Assembly: GCF_900168295.1 (NCBI RefSeq)
Contig: NZ_FVZL01000001.1
Location: 248,001-312,000 of the forward strand
Reading direction: 5' to 3'
DNA: 64,000 nt
Source: Arthrobacter sp. P2b
GTDB lineage: Bacteria; Actinomycetota; Actinomycetes; Actinomycetales; Micrococcaceae
Below the pieces are notes generated by a model. That model saw nothing but the letters and a program-made list of their open reading frames with translations. It was not told where the DNA came from and searched no databases. Of the stretch, positions 21,782 to 32,453 are shown piece by piece (the stretch's first letter is position 1; each line of letters starts with the position of its first letter). The translations under genes and the position numbers were made by a program.

Positions 21782-22234
21782 TTAAAGCGCCGGTACGGAA
21801 CGGCCCCCGGCCGCAGTCCTGAAAAGTGCCTCAAGCCGGTAATGCGCCTCGGTTTCCAGCTTCAGGCGGCGGGTCAGCTTCTCCACCTGCTGGGACATCT
21901 CCGCCCCCACCGGAAGCCGGTCCCCGGGCCAGTTCCAGACGTCCCGTGATTCAGCCAGCGCCTCGGCCAGTGCTTGGGCGGCGGCCCGCACCTTCCGGGA
22001 GTGCAGGTAGAGGCGCAGCAGCGCTTTGGCCTTGCCCGCGCCGGCCGCCAGTACCTCCCGCACTATGAAGTCGAGTCCGACGGCGGGCTTCGCGGCTGCG
22101 TGCTCCATCCGAACTTCGGGCTTCGCGGCTGCATCCACCGCGGACACTTCGGGCGCGGCCCCGTCCGCTGTGGACGCGTCCGGCCGCGCAGCGGCGAGCG
22201 CCACTTTGTGGTTCCTGAAATTGTGGTGTGCCAT
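21782..22234 (-). CDS. hypothetical protein, alanine-rich and helical
   Basis: This 150-residue protein is not one I recognise. I chose the ATG at 22234 (MAHHNFRNHK) because GGGAAGG lies upstream and the sequence before it looks non-coding. The N-terminal third is an Ala/Pro/Val-rich linker with a near-repeat (AAAKPEV and AAAKPAV, from a repeated 15-bp DNA segment at about 22088 and 22118). The rest is predicted helical, with LRLYLHSRKVRAAAQALAEAL and a long charged C-terminal helix. It is transcribed away from the signalling island to its right. Confidence 0.55.
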   Translation of the reverse strand: MAHHNFRNHKVALAAARPDASTADGAAPEVSAVDAAAKPEVRMEHAAAKPAVGLDFIVREVLAAGAGKAKALLRLYLHSRKVRAAAQALAEALAESRDVWNWPGDRLPVGAEMSQQVEKLTRRLKLETEAHYRLEALFRTAAGGRSVPAL

Positions 22235-22497
22235 AGCCGCTTTGCCTTCCCCAAGCCGTCCAGCCCGCGGGCGGGTCGCCTTTGACCCGCCCGCGGAGAC
22301 TGCTGCCTGGCTACGAGTGTCCCGGCCCTTGCTCAACGTCCGGGCAAGTGCATCCCAAGATTTGCGCAAGATCCGGCAGTGTTCCCGGCGCCCGGGGCGA
22401 ACCCGCGAATAGGGCGCTGCCGGCACATGCGAAGGCTGCTTCGCACTTTGTACGCGTGTGACATGCCGCGGGCCGGTTAATACTGTAGAAAGTAGGA

Positions 22498-23610
22498 ATG
22501 GTCTCTCCCTCCGAACTCCGCCGCGCCGTCGTGATCGAGGACGATCCGGACATCCGGGGGCTGCTGGTCCGTGTCCTGACGAAGCAGGGTTTCGAGGTCA
22601 CCTACGCGGCTGCGGGCCTGGTGGGAGTGGAGGAAGTCCGCCGCAGCCAGCCGGACCTGGTGACTCTGGACCTGAACCTGCCGGACCTGGACGGCCTGGA
22701 AGTGTGCAAGCTGCTTCGCGAGTTTTCGGATGCCTTTATCGTGATGCTGACCGCCCGCGCCGATGAGCTGGACAAGCTCACCGGCCTGGACAACGGCGCG
22801 GACGAATACATCAGCAAGCCGTTCAGCCCGCGCGAACTCCAGTCCCGGATCAACGCCCTTTTCCGCCGCCGGCCGTCCGCCGCGGCGGACTCCGCGGCCC
22901 GCAGTGAGCTGGAGCGCGCCACCGAAGTCCAGCAGAGCCTGCTGCCCAAGGAAGACATCCGGGTGGAAGGCTACGACGTTGCCGGCGTTTTCCGCCCGTC
23001 CCGCAGCGTGGGCGGCGACTTCTACGACTGGTACCAGACCCCCGAGGGACTCCACCTCACCTTTGCTGACGCCATGGGCAAGGGCATGGGTGCTGCGCTG
23101 ATCGCCGCCACGGTCCGGGCCGTCATGCGGTCCACCGGGCACCGTCCGGACCTTGACGGGGCCTTCGCCTCCGCCAGCAAGGCCATCGCCACGGACCTCG
23201 ATTCATCCAACTCCTTCGTTACGCTGTTCCACGCCCGCCTTGACGCCGCGTCCGGGAACGTCAGCTATGTCGACGCCGGACACGGGCTTGCGCTGCACGT
23301 CCAGTCCGGCGGGACCGCCTACCGCCTCCCCTCCGGCGGCCCGCCCGTCGGCGCCTGGGCAGGAACGCAGTGGCCGCAATCCGGGCTGGAACTGGCTCCC
23401 GGGGACTCCCTGGTGGTGGTCAGCGACGGCGTGCTGGACGTCTTCGACTCCGTGGAAGACTTCACCGCGGCTGTCCAGCAGGCAACGCAGGGCAACGGCT
23501 CTGCGCAGGCAGCCAGCAGTGCCATCATGGCTCTTGCCCCGGCCGAGACCGCCGAGGACGATGTCACGGTGGTGGTGGTCCGCCGGCTGCCGCAGGAGGT
23601 GGCTGCATGA
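22498..23610 (+). CDS. response regulator fused to PP2C (SpoIIE/RsbU-type) phosphatase
   Basis: This 370-residue protein joins a receiver domain (about 10-120; acidic pocket Glu14-Asp15-Asp16, phospho-acceptor Asp58, Lys107) to a PPM serine phosphatase (about 140-368). The phosphatase metal motifs are VGGDFYDWY, FADAMGKGMGAAL, YVDAGHG and VSDGVLDVF. Such proteins dephosphorylate an STAS antagonist when the receiver is phosphorylated. The STAS gene and its likely kinase lie three and four genes downstream, and a histidine kinase lies just beyond. The stop overlaps the start of the glycosyltransferase (ATGA), so the phosphatase and the transferase are translationally coupled. The ATG has TAGGA just upstream. 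Confidence 0.93.
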   Translation: MVSPSELRRAVVIEDDPDIRGLLVRVLTKQGFEVTYAAAGLVGVEEVRRSQPDLVTLDLNLPDLDGLEVCKLLREFSDAFIVMLTARADELDKLTGLDNGADEYISKPFSPRELQSRINALFRRRPSAAADSAARSELERATEVQQSLLPKEDIRVEGYDVAGVFRPSRSVGGDFYDWYQTPEGLHLTFADAMGKGMGAALIAATVRAVMRSTGHRPDLDGAFASASKAIATDLDSSNSFVTLFHARLDAASGNVSYVDAGHGLALHVQSGGTAYRLPSGGPPVGAWAGTQWPQSGLELAPGDSLVVVSDGVLDVFDSVEDFTAAVQQATQGNGSAQAASSAIMALAPAETAEDDVTVVVVRRLPQEVAA

Positions 23611-25577
23611 CCCGCTTCTGGACGCGGCTGGTGGTGGTGCTGACCGTCCTCACCGGCCTTAACTACATCGCCTGGCGCTGGGCGGCCTCCCTGAACTGGG
23701 ATGCGTGGTGGATCGCGCTGCCGCTGGTGATCGCCGAAACCTACAGCCTCATCGACGTGATGCTCTTCGGCATGACGGTCTGGAAACTGAAGATCCGCAA
23801 GGGCGCACCGCCGCCTCCCGCGGACGCCACCGTGGACGTCTTCATCACCACCTACAACGAAGACCTGGATATGGTGATGACCACCGCGCTGGCCGCCCAG
23901 AAGATCCGGCACCCGCACAGCACCTGGATCCTGGACGACGGCGCCCGCCCCGAGCTCAAGGCCCTTGCCGAAGAGCACGGGCTGGGCTACGTCACGCGCA
24001 GCGGGGACTGGACTCCGGACCTCCCCCGGCACGCCAAGGCCGGCAACCTCAACAACGCACTGATGCAGACGGACGGGGAGTTCCTCCTGATCCTGGATGC
24101 GGACCAGATCCCCGAGCCGGACATTTTGGAAAAGACCCTCGGCTACTTCAACAACCGCCGGGTGGCCCTGGTCCAGACGCCCCAGTACTTCAGCAACGTT
24201 CCCGCCGATGACCCGCTCGGCAGCCAGGCACCCCTGTTCTACGGCCCCATCCAGCAGGGCAAGGACGGCTGGAACGCCGCTTTCTTCTGCGGCTCCAACG
24301 CCATCCTGCGCCGCGAAGCCCTCATGCAGCTGGGCCTGGTGGGCTATGTGAAGGAAACCGAGAAGAGCATCCGCCGCGCGCTGGCGGCCTCCCGCTCGGC
24401 CATCAGGCAGGCCCGGAAGTCCGCCGACGTGGAAACGCCCCTGGTGGCCGAGGTGCTGGACGAAGTGGAGGCCGCCACCCGCGAGGCCCAGCAGGAACTC
24501 GAAGCCGGCCAACCGCTCAGCGAAATCACCTACCGGGTCCGCCGCCGCGTGGACTCCGCCGTCCAGACCCTGGTGCTGGCCGACGTCGAGGCGCTGCAGT
24601 CCGACCTGGAGGAAATCGCCGCCATGGAACTCGCCCACGTGGGCGAATCCGGCGTGCCCGTGGTGGCGGACGACGCCGTCCAGCGGATGTCGCGCCGCGA
24701 CTGGTCCCCCCTGGGCGCCCTGGAATCCGTCCAGGCCGTCCTGGACGCGCTCTCCGTGGAACGCAACGACGAAGCCCAGCCGGTGATGCCGCTGGCCACC
24801 ATCTCCGTCACGGAGGACATGGCAACTGCCATGCGCATGCACGCCATGGGCTGGCAGAGCGTCTACCACCACGAGGTCCTCGCCTACGGCCTGGCCCCGG
24901 AGGACCTGAAGACGATGCTCACCCAGCGGCTGCGCTGGGCACAGGGAACCATCCAGGTGCTGCTCCGGGAAAACCCGCTGGTGCAGAAGGGCCTCAAGCT
25001 CGGCCAGCGGCTCATGTACTTCGCCACCATGTGGACGTACCTGAGCGGCTATGCGGCTGTCATCTACTTCGCGGCCCCCATCATCTACCTCCTGCTGGGC
25101 ATCCTGCCGGTCACCAGCCTGAGCTGGGACTTCTTTGTCCGGTTCATCCCGTTCATGGTGGTCAACCAGCTCCTGTTCGCCGTCGCCGGCCGCGGCATCC
25201 CCACCTGGCGCGGCCAGCAGTACAGCCTGGCGCTGTTCCCCACCTGGATCAAGGCGTGTTCGACGGCGGCACGGAACGTGTGGTTCGGCCGTCCCCTCGG
25301 ATTCGCCGTCACCCCCAAAGCCCGCCAAAGCGGCGGACCCAGCTGGAGCCTCATCCAGCCCCAGATCGTGGTGTCGGTCCTGCTTGCCGTGGCCGCCGTC
25401 GTCGGCATCATCCGCCTGGCCACCGGACTGGCCGAACCGCTGGGCACCCTCGTCAACGTGGCGTGGGTCATTTTCGACCTGGTGGTCATGAGCATCCTGG
25501 TCCGCGCCGTGCTCTACAAGGGCTACGAACCGGCCGCAGAACCTGCAAACACAGAGAGGAATCCCGATGGAGTTTAG
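23607..25577 (+). CDS. cellulose-synthase-like GT2 with a coiled-coil insertion
   Basis: This 656-residue membrane glycosyltransferase probably builds and exports a polysaccharide. Two helices (about 5-25 and 33-58) precede the cytosolic GT-A domain. Processive-synthase residues are Asp110-Asp111-Gly, DAD at 164-166, FFCGSNAILRREAL at 227-239, TED at 402-404 and QRLRW at 440-444, then four or more helices to the end. In BcsA the TED segment follows the FFCGS segment almost at once. Here about 150 mostly helical, charged residues (about 248-395) are inserted. There is no PilZ domain, so c-di-GMP control as in BcsA is not evident. It overlaps the PP2C gene before it and the STAS gene after it. 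The sugar is unknown. Confidence 0.88.
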   Translation: MTRFWTRLVVVLTVLTGLNYIAWRWAASLNWDAWWIALPLVIAETYSLIDVMLFGMTVWKLKIRKGAPPPPADATVDVFITTYNEDLDMVMTTALAAQKIRHPHSTWILDDGARPELKALAEEHGLGYVTRSGDWTPDLPRHAKAGNLNNALMQTDGEFLLILDADQIPEPDILEKTLGYFNNRRVALVQTPQYFSNVPADDPLGSQAPLFYGPIQQGKDGWNAAFFCGSNAILRREALMQLGLVGYVKETEKSIRRALAASRSAIRQARKSADVETPLVAEVLDEVEAATREAQQELEAGQPLSEITYRVRRRVDSAVQTLVLADVEALQSDLEEIAAMELAHVGESGVPVVADDAVQRMSRRDWSPLGALESVQAVLDALSVERNDEAQPVMPLATISVTEDMATAMRMHAMGWQSVYHHEVLAYGLAPEDLKTMLTQRLRWAQGTIQVLLRENPLVQKGLKLGQRLMYFATMWTYLSGYAAVIYFAAPIIYLLLGILPVTSLSWDFFVRFIPFMVVNQLLFAVAGRGIPTWRGQQYSLALFPTWIKACSTAARNVWFGRPLGFAVTPKARQSGGPSWSLIQPQIVVSVLLAVAAVVGIIRLATGLAEPLGTLVNVAWVIFDLVVMSILVRAVLYKGYEPAAEPANTERNPDGV

Positions 25578-25899
25578 CTATGAGGTCAAGGACTCATATG
25601 CGGAGGTCAAGGCGGACGGGCGGCTCAACATGGTCTCCGCGCCCAAGCTGCGCGAGTTTGTGACCGACGTAATCGCCGGCGGATCGAACCGGATCGTGGT
25701 GAACCTCGAGAACACCGCATTCATGGACTCCTCGGGGCTCGGCGCGCTGATCGGCTGCCTTAAGGCGGCCCGGCAGGCAGGCGGCGACCTCCGGATCGCG
25801 GCCGTCCAGCCGCAGGTCAAGATGGTCCTGCAGCTCACCAGCATGGACAAGGTGCTGACCGCCTACGCCTCCGCCGCCGAGGCGTTCAGCAATGACTGA
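25567..25899 (+). CDS. STAS-domain anti-sigma-factor antagonist
   Basis: This 110-residue protein is a single STAS domain of the SpoIIAA/RsbV type. The phosphorylatable Ser lies in FMDSSGLGALIGCLK, at the helix start typical of the family. Its first 11 bases overlap the glycosyltransferase, and its end overlaps the next gene by eight bases, so all are translated together. In partner switching the unphosphorylated STAS protein binds the kinase or another target. With a PP2C phosphatase upstream and a kinase downstream the switch is complete, but no sigma factor is encoded nearby. Confidence 0.92.
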   Translation: MEFSYEVKDSYAEVKADGRLNMVSAPKLREFVTDVIAGGSNRIVVNLENTAFMDSSGLGALIGCLKAARQAGGDLRIAAVQPQVKMVLQLTSMDKVLTAYASAAEAFSND

Positions 25900-26317
25900 G
25901 GTCCTCGCCTCGCGCAGCTACCGGGGACTGGCTGCGGAGGACGCCATCGAATCAGTCCACAATGACCTGGACAGCCTCTGGCTGGACGTCCCGTTCGTAG
26001 GGGACATGGACCAGATGACGTTCACGACGGCGGTGATCGAGTCCGCGTCCAACATCGTCCAGCACGCCGAGCCGGCAGGGCAGGACCCCGTGGAGCTGGG
26101 CGTGGACATCGAAGTCCGGCCCACCGTGCTGCAGGCCCGCGTCAGCGCGTACCATGCCAAGCCGCCATTCGGCCCGATGGAACCCGGGGCGCCCGGCGAG
26201 GATGCTGAGTCCGGCCGCGGACTGGCGCTCATTGAGGCGCTGGTCACCACCGTCACCTTCGAGCGGCAGGACGGCACCAACACCTGGGTACTGTCGCGGA
26301 CCTCGTCCCGCGACTAG
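25892..26317 (+). CDS. anti-sigma-factor-type serine kinase (HATPase_c_2)
   Basis: This 141-residue protein matches RsbW/SpoIIAB-like kinases. The N box is ESASNIVQHA and the glycine-rich ATP lid is ESGRGLALIEAL; the G1 region is degenerate (DIEVRPTVLQARVSAYH), which is common among diverged members. It would phosphorylate the STAS Ser and bind a target in the alternate state. It overlaps the STAS gene (ATGACTGA) and is the last rightward gene of the island, followed by a strong hairpin. Confidence 0.88.
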   Translation: MTEVLASRSYRGLAAEDAIESVHNDLDSLWLDVPFVGDMDQMTFTTAVIESASNIVQHAEPAGQDPVELGVDIEVRPTVLQARVSAYHAKPPFGPMEPGAPGEDAESGRGLALIEALVTTVTFERQDGTNTWVLSRTSSRD

Positions 26318-26323
26318 GAACGT

Positions 26324-26354
26324 GGGCGCCGGCCCGGGCAGCGGGCCGGCGCCC
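26324..26354. terminator. bidirectional hairpin between convergent genes
   Basis: A perfect 12-bp GC stem (GGGCGCCGGCCC and complement) closes a seven-base loop between the serine kinase and the convergent histidine kinase. A T-containing tail follows only on the + strand. Confidence 0.65.
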
Positions 26355-26362
26355 TTCGCGTT

Positions 26363-27622
26363 TCAGGAACCGGCGGGAAAGTGCACCGATACGGTGGTGC
26401 CGCCGCCGGGCGTCTCACTGATGGCCAGTTCTCCCCCGTGCGACTGGGCGATCCGCCGGCAGGTGGCCAGGCCAAGACCGGTCCCGGGGCCGTCACCGGG
26501 ACGGTTCAACCGGACCAGCGGCTGCAGTGCCCGCTCCCGGTCGGCCGGCAGGATGCCCTTGCCGTTGTCCGCCACGTGCACGGTGACCCCGCGGGGGCAG
26601 GTGCCGGCAGTCACCGCTACTTCAAGGGCGCGTTGCGGGCTGCGGTAGTTCATGGCGTTGGCCAGCAGGTTCTGGACCAGGGTGCGCAGCTGCGCACGGT
26701 CGGCAAACAGCTCTGCGTCTTCGCACAGGATGCCGCTGCCCAGCCCGAGGTCCACGCCAAGGTCCTGGGCAGCCTCTGCCGTCACCGCCAGCAGGGACAC
26801 CCGCTCCCGGTTCAGGGAGCCGTCCGTGCGGGAGTAATCCAGCACGTCATCGAGGGTTCCGAGCATGCGCCGCCCGCCACTGGCGATCAGCCCCAGGTAT
26901 TCCATGGACGGATGGTCCGGTGCGATGCCGGGATCATCTTCCGCGAGCTCCACGTATCCCAGGATGGTGGTCAGGGGCGTCCGCAGGTCATGGCTGACAC
27001 GTCCCGCGAACTCTGCCAGCATGGCGTTGCTGCGCCGGAGCTCGGCCAGGGCGTCGTTCAACTGGAGGGTGCGGTGCTGCAGCTCGAAGAGCTCCACTGC
27101 CTGCTGCGCCAGCACCTCCAGCAGGTCTATCTGATCCGGCGTGGGAAGCGCAGCCTCCGTGGAAAACACGCACAGGGAGCCCAGCACCAGCCCGGCTGAG
27201 GTTTTCAGCGGCACCGACGCATAGAAGCGGACATCGGCAATTTCCCCTGTGACGAAAGGGTTGGCCGCGAAGCGCGGGTCCTGGGATGCGTCACGCACCA
27301 CGGTGGTGCCGGGGCCCATAAACACGGTGGCGCACATGGAATCCTCGCGCGAGCAGATGCCGGCGTCGATTCCCGAGGCAGCAACCTGCAGCTGCTGGCT
27401 GGACGTGATGATGTTGACAACGCCGTACGGGACACCGCACAACGATGCGGCGAGGCGCACCAGGTTATTGAGGGCACGCTGGGCCCGGTCATCGACCAGC
27501 GCCGGTATGGTCCCGGGGCTCGCGGGCACCAGCCCGTACTCCCGCAGGTCAACGTCCCGCCCGGCATCCTGTTCGGTCAGCATTTGCATAGCCGCCCCGT
27601 CCGTATTCACTTGATATTCCAT
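26363..27622 (-). CDS. GAF-domain sensor histidine kinase
   Basis: This protein of about 419 residues has a GAF domain (about 35-185; LCGVPYGVVNIITSSQQL, then CATVF and RFYASVPLKT) followed by a HisKA dimerisation helix with RVSHDLRTPLTTILGYVEL and a HATPase domain (LVQNLLANAMNY, VADNGKGI, GTGLGLATCRRI). It has no membrane helices, so sensing is cytoplasmic. The start is uncertain: the ATG at 27622 lacks a good Shine-Dalgarno, and ATGs at 27589 and 27583 sit behind a G-rich stretch. It is convergent with the partner-switch operon and is the obvious candidate to phosphorylate the receiver of the PP2C protein; this is inferred from position. Confidence 0.87.
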   Translation of the reverse strand: MEYQVNTDGAAMQMLTEQDAGRDVDLREYGLVPASPGTIPALVDDRAQRALNNLVRLAASLCGVPYGVVNIITSSQQLQVAASGIDAGICSREDSMCATVFMGPGTTVVRDASQDPRFAANPFVTGEIADVRFYASVPLKTSAGLVLGSLCVFSTEAALPTPDQIDLLEVLAQQAVELFELQHRTLQLNDALAELRRSNAMLAEFAGRVSHDLRTPLTTILGYVELAEDDPGIAPDHPSMEYLGLIASGGRRMLGTLDDVLDYSRTDGSLNRERVSLLAVTAEAAQDLGVDLGLGSGILCEDAELFADRAQLRTLVQNLLANAMNYRSPQRALEVAVTAGTCPRGVTVHVADNGKGILPADRERALQPLVRLNRPGDGPGTGLGLATCRRIAQSHGGELAISETPGGGTTVSVHFPAGS

Positions 27623-27720
27623 TATTGGTTGACACGGCCTGCGGCCCCTCCGCGATAATACCGGCTGCGCGGAACAGCCGTTGTACTCTCTTGACACCAG
27701 TCGTTGACTGCCCTTAGATA

Positions 27721-27756
27721 TTACGTATGCTGAAATAACAGTTCCATGATGCGGAA
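27721..27756. promoter_or_regulatory. tandem operator in front of uraD
   Basis: TTACGTATGCTGAAA (27721-27735) and TTCCATGATGCGGAA (27742-27756) start exactly 21 bp apart. The second is a clean TTCC-N7-GGAA palindrome and the first a degenerate version, the same order and spacing as at hyi (9723-9758). Confidence 0.68.
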
Positions 27757-27855
27757 GCCTGGTTTGCGATCTCATCGCTGCCGGGTGCCGGGAAGTCCGG
27801 CCTCCGCATAGCCGTCACCATGGATGCCAGCATTCGTACCGAGGAACCAGCCAGC

Positions 27856-28353
27856 ATGAAGCTTGCCGAATTCAACACCGCGGACCCGGCCGCCGCCGCG
27901 GACACCCTCCGGCCCTGCATCGACATCACCAGATGGGTGGACACCGTCGCCGCCGCCCGGCCCTTCGCCAGCAAGGAAGCCCTGTTGGCCTTCGCATCCG
28001 AAGCGGCCAACCCGTTCACCGCTGCCGAGGTGGAATCAGCGATGGCGCACCATCCACGGATCGGGGAACGCCCGACGGCGGGCACCACCGAGGCATCCAT
28101 GTCCCGTTCCGAGCAGGCCGGCGTCGACCCCGCCGATGCCGCGGCCGCGGAGGCCCTGGCCAAGGGCAACCGGGACTACGAGGAAAAGTTCGGCCGGGTC
28201 TTCCTGATCCGCGCCGCCGGGCGCACCGCCCCGGAAATCCTGCAGTCCCTCAACGAACGCCTCACCAACACCCCCGCCCAGGAGGACACCATCGTGGCCC
28301 AGCAGCTGCGTGAAATTGCCGTCCTGCGGCTGGAAGGACTGATCAGCGAATGA
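27856..28353 (+). CDS. uraD: 2-oxo-4-hydroxy-4-carboxy-5-ureidoimidazoline (OHCU) decarboxylase
   Basis: This 165-residue helical enzyme decarboxylates OHCU to S-allantoin, the last step of urate oxidation to allantoin. The catalytic motif HHPRIGE and the downstream SRSEQAG and GRVFLIRAAGR segments are characteristic. I place the start at 27856 (MKLAEFN), where the family begins; an ATG 36 bases upstream would add residues not seen in relatives. It overlaps uraH by four bases (ATGA). No urate oxidase gene is in the window. A tandem operator shared with the hyi promoter lies about 100 bases upstream. Confidence 0.93.
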   Translation: MKLAEFNTADPAAAADTLRPCIDITRWVDTVAAARPFASKEALLAFASEAANPFTAAEVESAMAHHPRIGERPTAGTTEASMSRSEQAGVDPADAAAAEALAKGNRDYEEKFGRVFLIRAAGRTAPEILQSLNERLTNTPAQEDTIVAQQLREIAVLRLEGLISE

Positions 28354-28688
28354 GCGTCTCCCACGTCACCACCCACATCCTGGACACCGGCGCCGGACGC
28401 CCGGCGGCCGGAGTCGCCGTCGTCCTTTTCCAGAACGACGGCGGCACCTGGCGCCGGCTGGCAGCATCCAGCACCGATGCGGACGGCAGGGCGAAAGACC
28501 TGGGCCCCGAGCAGCTGGAACCCGGCCACTACAAACTCAATTTCGCCACGGGCGACTACTACGCGGGGATGCAGACGGCCACATTCTTCCCGGAAGTGGA
28601 TCTGGTCTTTGCAGTCACCGGGCCCGAGCACTACCACGTGCCGCTGCTCCTGAGCCCGTTCGCCTACTCCACCTACCGGGGCAGTTAG
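28350..28688 (+). CDS. uraH: 5-hydroxyisourate hydrolase (transthyretin-like)
   Basis: This 112-residue protein hydrolyses 5-hydroxyisourate to OHCU, the substrate of UraD. The family signatures are both present: VTTHILDTGAGRPA at the N-terminus with the catalytic His, and the invariant C-terminal YRGS that separates the enzyme from vertebrate transthyretin. The length is normal. The start overlaps the uraD stop (ATGA), so the two are coupled. Confidence 0.96.
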   Translation: MSVSHVTTHILDTGAGRPAAGVAVVLFQNDGGTWRRLAASSTDADGRAKDLGPEQLEPGHYKLNFATGDYYAGMQTATFFPEVDLVFAVTGPEHYHVPLLLSPFAYSTYRGS

Positions 28689-28736
28689 GCGGGCGGGCGG
28701 CGTCAAGCGGATTAACGCAATGTCGGCCCCGTCACA

Positions 28737-28753
28737 GATCCCGTCATAGGATC
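28737..28753. promoter_or_regulatory. possible autoregulatory site of the IclR gene
   Basis: GATCC and GGATC flank seven bases, giving an A/TTCC-N7-GGA-like palindrome similar in geometry to the operators at hyi and uraD. There is only one site here and the outer bases differ, so this is tentative. Confidence 0.35.
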
Positions 28754-28831
28754 AGGAAGGAGACTAACCGAGGGGCCGCTTTGCAGCCTTGTGGCGGGCA
28801 GTGAGCCGCAGAAACTACGTGAGAGTGGATC

Positions 28832-29644
28832 ATGGCTTCGAACAATGACCTTGAATCCGACGCCGATACCGAGGGCACCCAGCACGGCGGAGTCCAATCC
28901 GTGGAACGGGCACTGACCGTCCTGGAGATCCTGGCCCGGGAAGGCCATGCCGGCGTGAGCGAAATTGCCGAAGAAATGGGGATCCACAAGTCCACCGTCT
29001 CCCGCCTGATGGGATCCCTGGTGAGCCGCGAGATGGTCCACCAGAACAGCGACCGCGGCAAATACCAGCTGGGGTTCGGCATCCTGCGCCTCGCCAGTTC
29101 CATACCCGGCCGGCTGAGCCTGGTGCAGGAAGCCCGGCCCGTGCTGGAGAGCCTGGCCCTGGAATTCAAGGAAACCGTCAACCTGGCCGTCCTGCGTTCC
29201 AACTACGCGGTCAACGTGGACCAGGCCATGGGCCCGTCAACGCTTGCCACGTACGACTGGGTGGGCAGCCTGACACCCCTGCATGCAACGTCCAGCGGGA
29301 AGGTCCTGCTCGCCGCCCTGAGCGCGGACGAGCGCGACCGGATCCTGAAGGAAACCGGCCTGTCGGCGCGGACTCCGCGGACCATCACCAGCAGGAAAGA
29401 GCTGGAAACCCAGCTGCTCGACGTCGCCCGGAACGGCTACGCGGTGGTGAACGAGGAGTTCGAGATCGGCCTGACGGCTGCCGCCGTTCCGGTCTTCAAC
29501 CACCTGGGCGTCGTCGTCGGGGCCGTGAGCATCTCGGGACCGGCCTTCCGTTTCATTCCCGAGGAGACGCCCGGCCTCATCGATGCACTCAAGCAGGCGG
29601 GACTGCAGATCAGCGCAAAGATGGGTTACACCGGCGGCCGCTGA
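28832..29644 (+). CDS. IclR-family transcriptional regulator
   Basis: This 270-residue protein has the IclR layout: winged HTH at about 20-80 (GVSEIAEEMGIHKSTVSRLM) and a GAF-like effector domain at about 95-265 (VNLAVLRSNYAVNVDQ, HATSSGKVLLAAL, VAVNEEFEIGL-like region, then GAVSISGPAFR). It lies 143 bases after uraH and before dimethylglycine oxidase. In other bacteria IclR-type AllR proteins control allantoin and glyoxylate genes. The TTCC-N7-GGAA operators at hyi and uraD make this the best candidate for such a role here. It is not certain that it also controls the downstream oxidase, whose promoter carries a different repeat. Confidence 0.9.
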   Translation: MASNNDLESDADTEGTQHGGVQSVERALTVLEILAREGHAGVSEIAEEMGIHKSTVSRLMGSLVSREMVHQNSDRGKYQLGFGILRLASSIPGRLSLVQEARPVLESLALEFKETVNLAVLRSNYAVNVDQAMGPSTLATYDWVGSLTPLHATSSGKVLLAALSADERDRILKETGLSARTPRTITSRKELETQLLDVARNGYAVVNEEFEIGLTAAAVPVFNHLGVVVGAVSISGPAFRFIPEETPGLIDALKQAGLQISAKMGYTGGR

Positions 29645-29657
29645 ACCACTTCGAGAC

Positions 29658-29700
29658 GGGCTGCGGTTCTTCGCGTGAAAGCGGAGGGCCGCAGCCCTTT
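29658..29700 (+). terminator. terminator after the IclR gene
   Basis: GGGCTGCGG pairs with CCGCAGCCC across 22 bases, followed by TTT. Confidence 0.6.
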
Positions 29701-29761
29701 GGTGTTTAACAAGCAACAAAGGCAAAGACCCTTGACATCTCGTGTGCGCTGCGTCACGGTG

Positions 29762-29794
29762 TTGCATATAGTGATGCGTGTTGCTCATAGCGAG
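29762..29794. promoter_or_regulatory. paired TTGC repeats in the dimethylglycine oxidase promoter
   Basis: TTGCATATAG (29762) and TTGCTCATAGCG (29781) are direct repeats starting 19 bp apart. The same repeat with the same 19-bp step occurs in the formaldehyde dehydrogenase promoter (37723 and 37742). A TTGACA hexamer lies at 29732-29737 but at poor spacing from any -10, as often seen at activated promoters. Confidence 0.6.
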
Positions 29795-29806
29795 CGGCGC
29801 GTTTAA

Positions 29807-32371
<2,565 letters not shown>

Positions 32372-32403
32372 GCAAAGCAGTGGCTGGGCCCGCCGAAACC
32401 CCC

Positions 32404-32442
32404 GGTGGTTGAGCCTGTCGAAACCCGGCGGGCTCAACCACC
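32404..32442. repeat. 39-bp GGTTGAGCC hairpin repeat, copy A (likely terminator)
   Basis: GGTGGTTGAGCCTGTC faces a near-complement ending GGGCTCAACCACC around a short loop. It lies between the convergent dimethylglycine oxidase and PhzF genes and probably ends both transcripts. A copy of the same length with a perfect stem is at 58575-58613. Confidence 0.8.
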
Positions 32443-32453
32443 TTTGGGTTCCG

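Noticed and set aside
23319..25328. Long minus-strand frame across the glycosyltransferase
   Set aside because: It overlaps the GT2 frame in full, and no protein motif is present.
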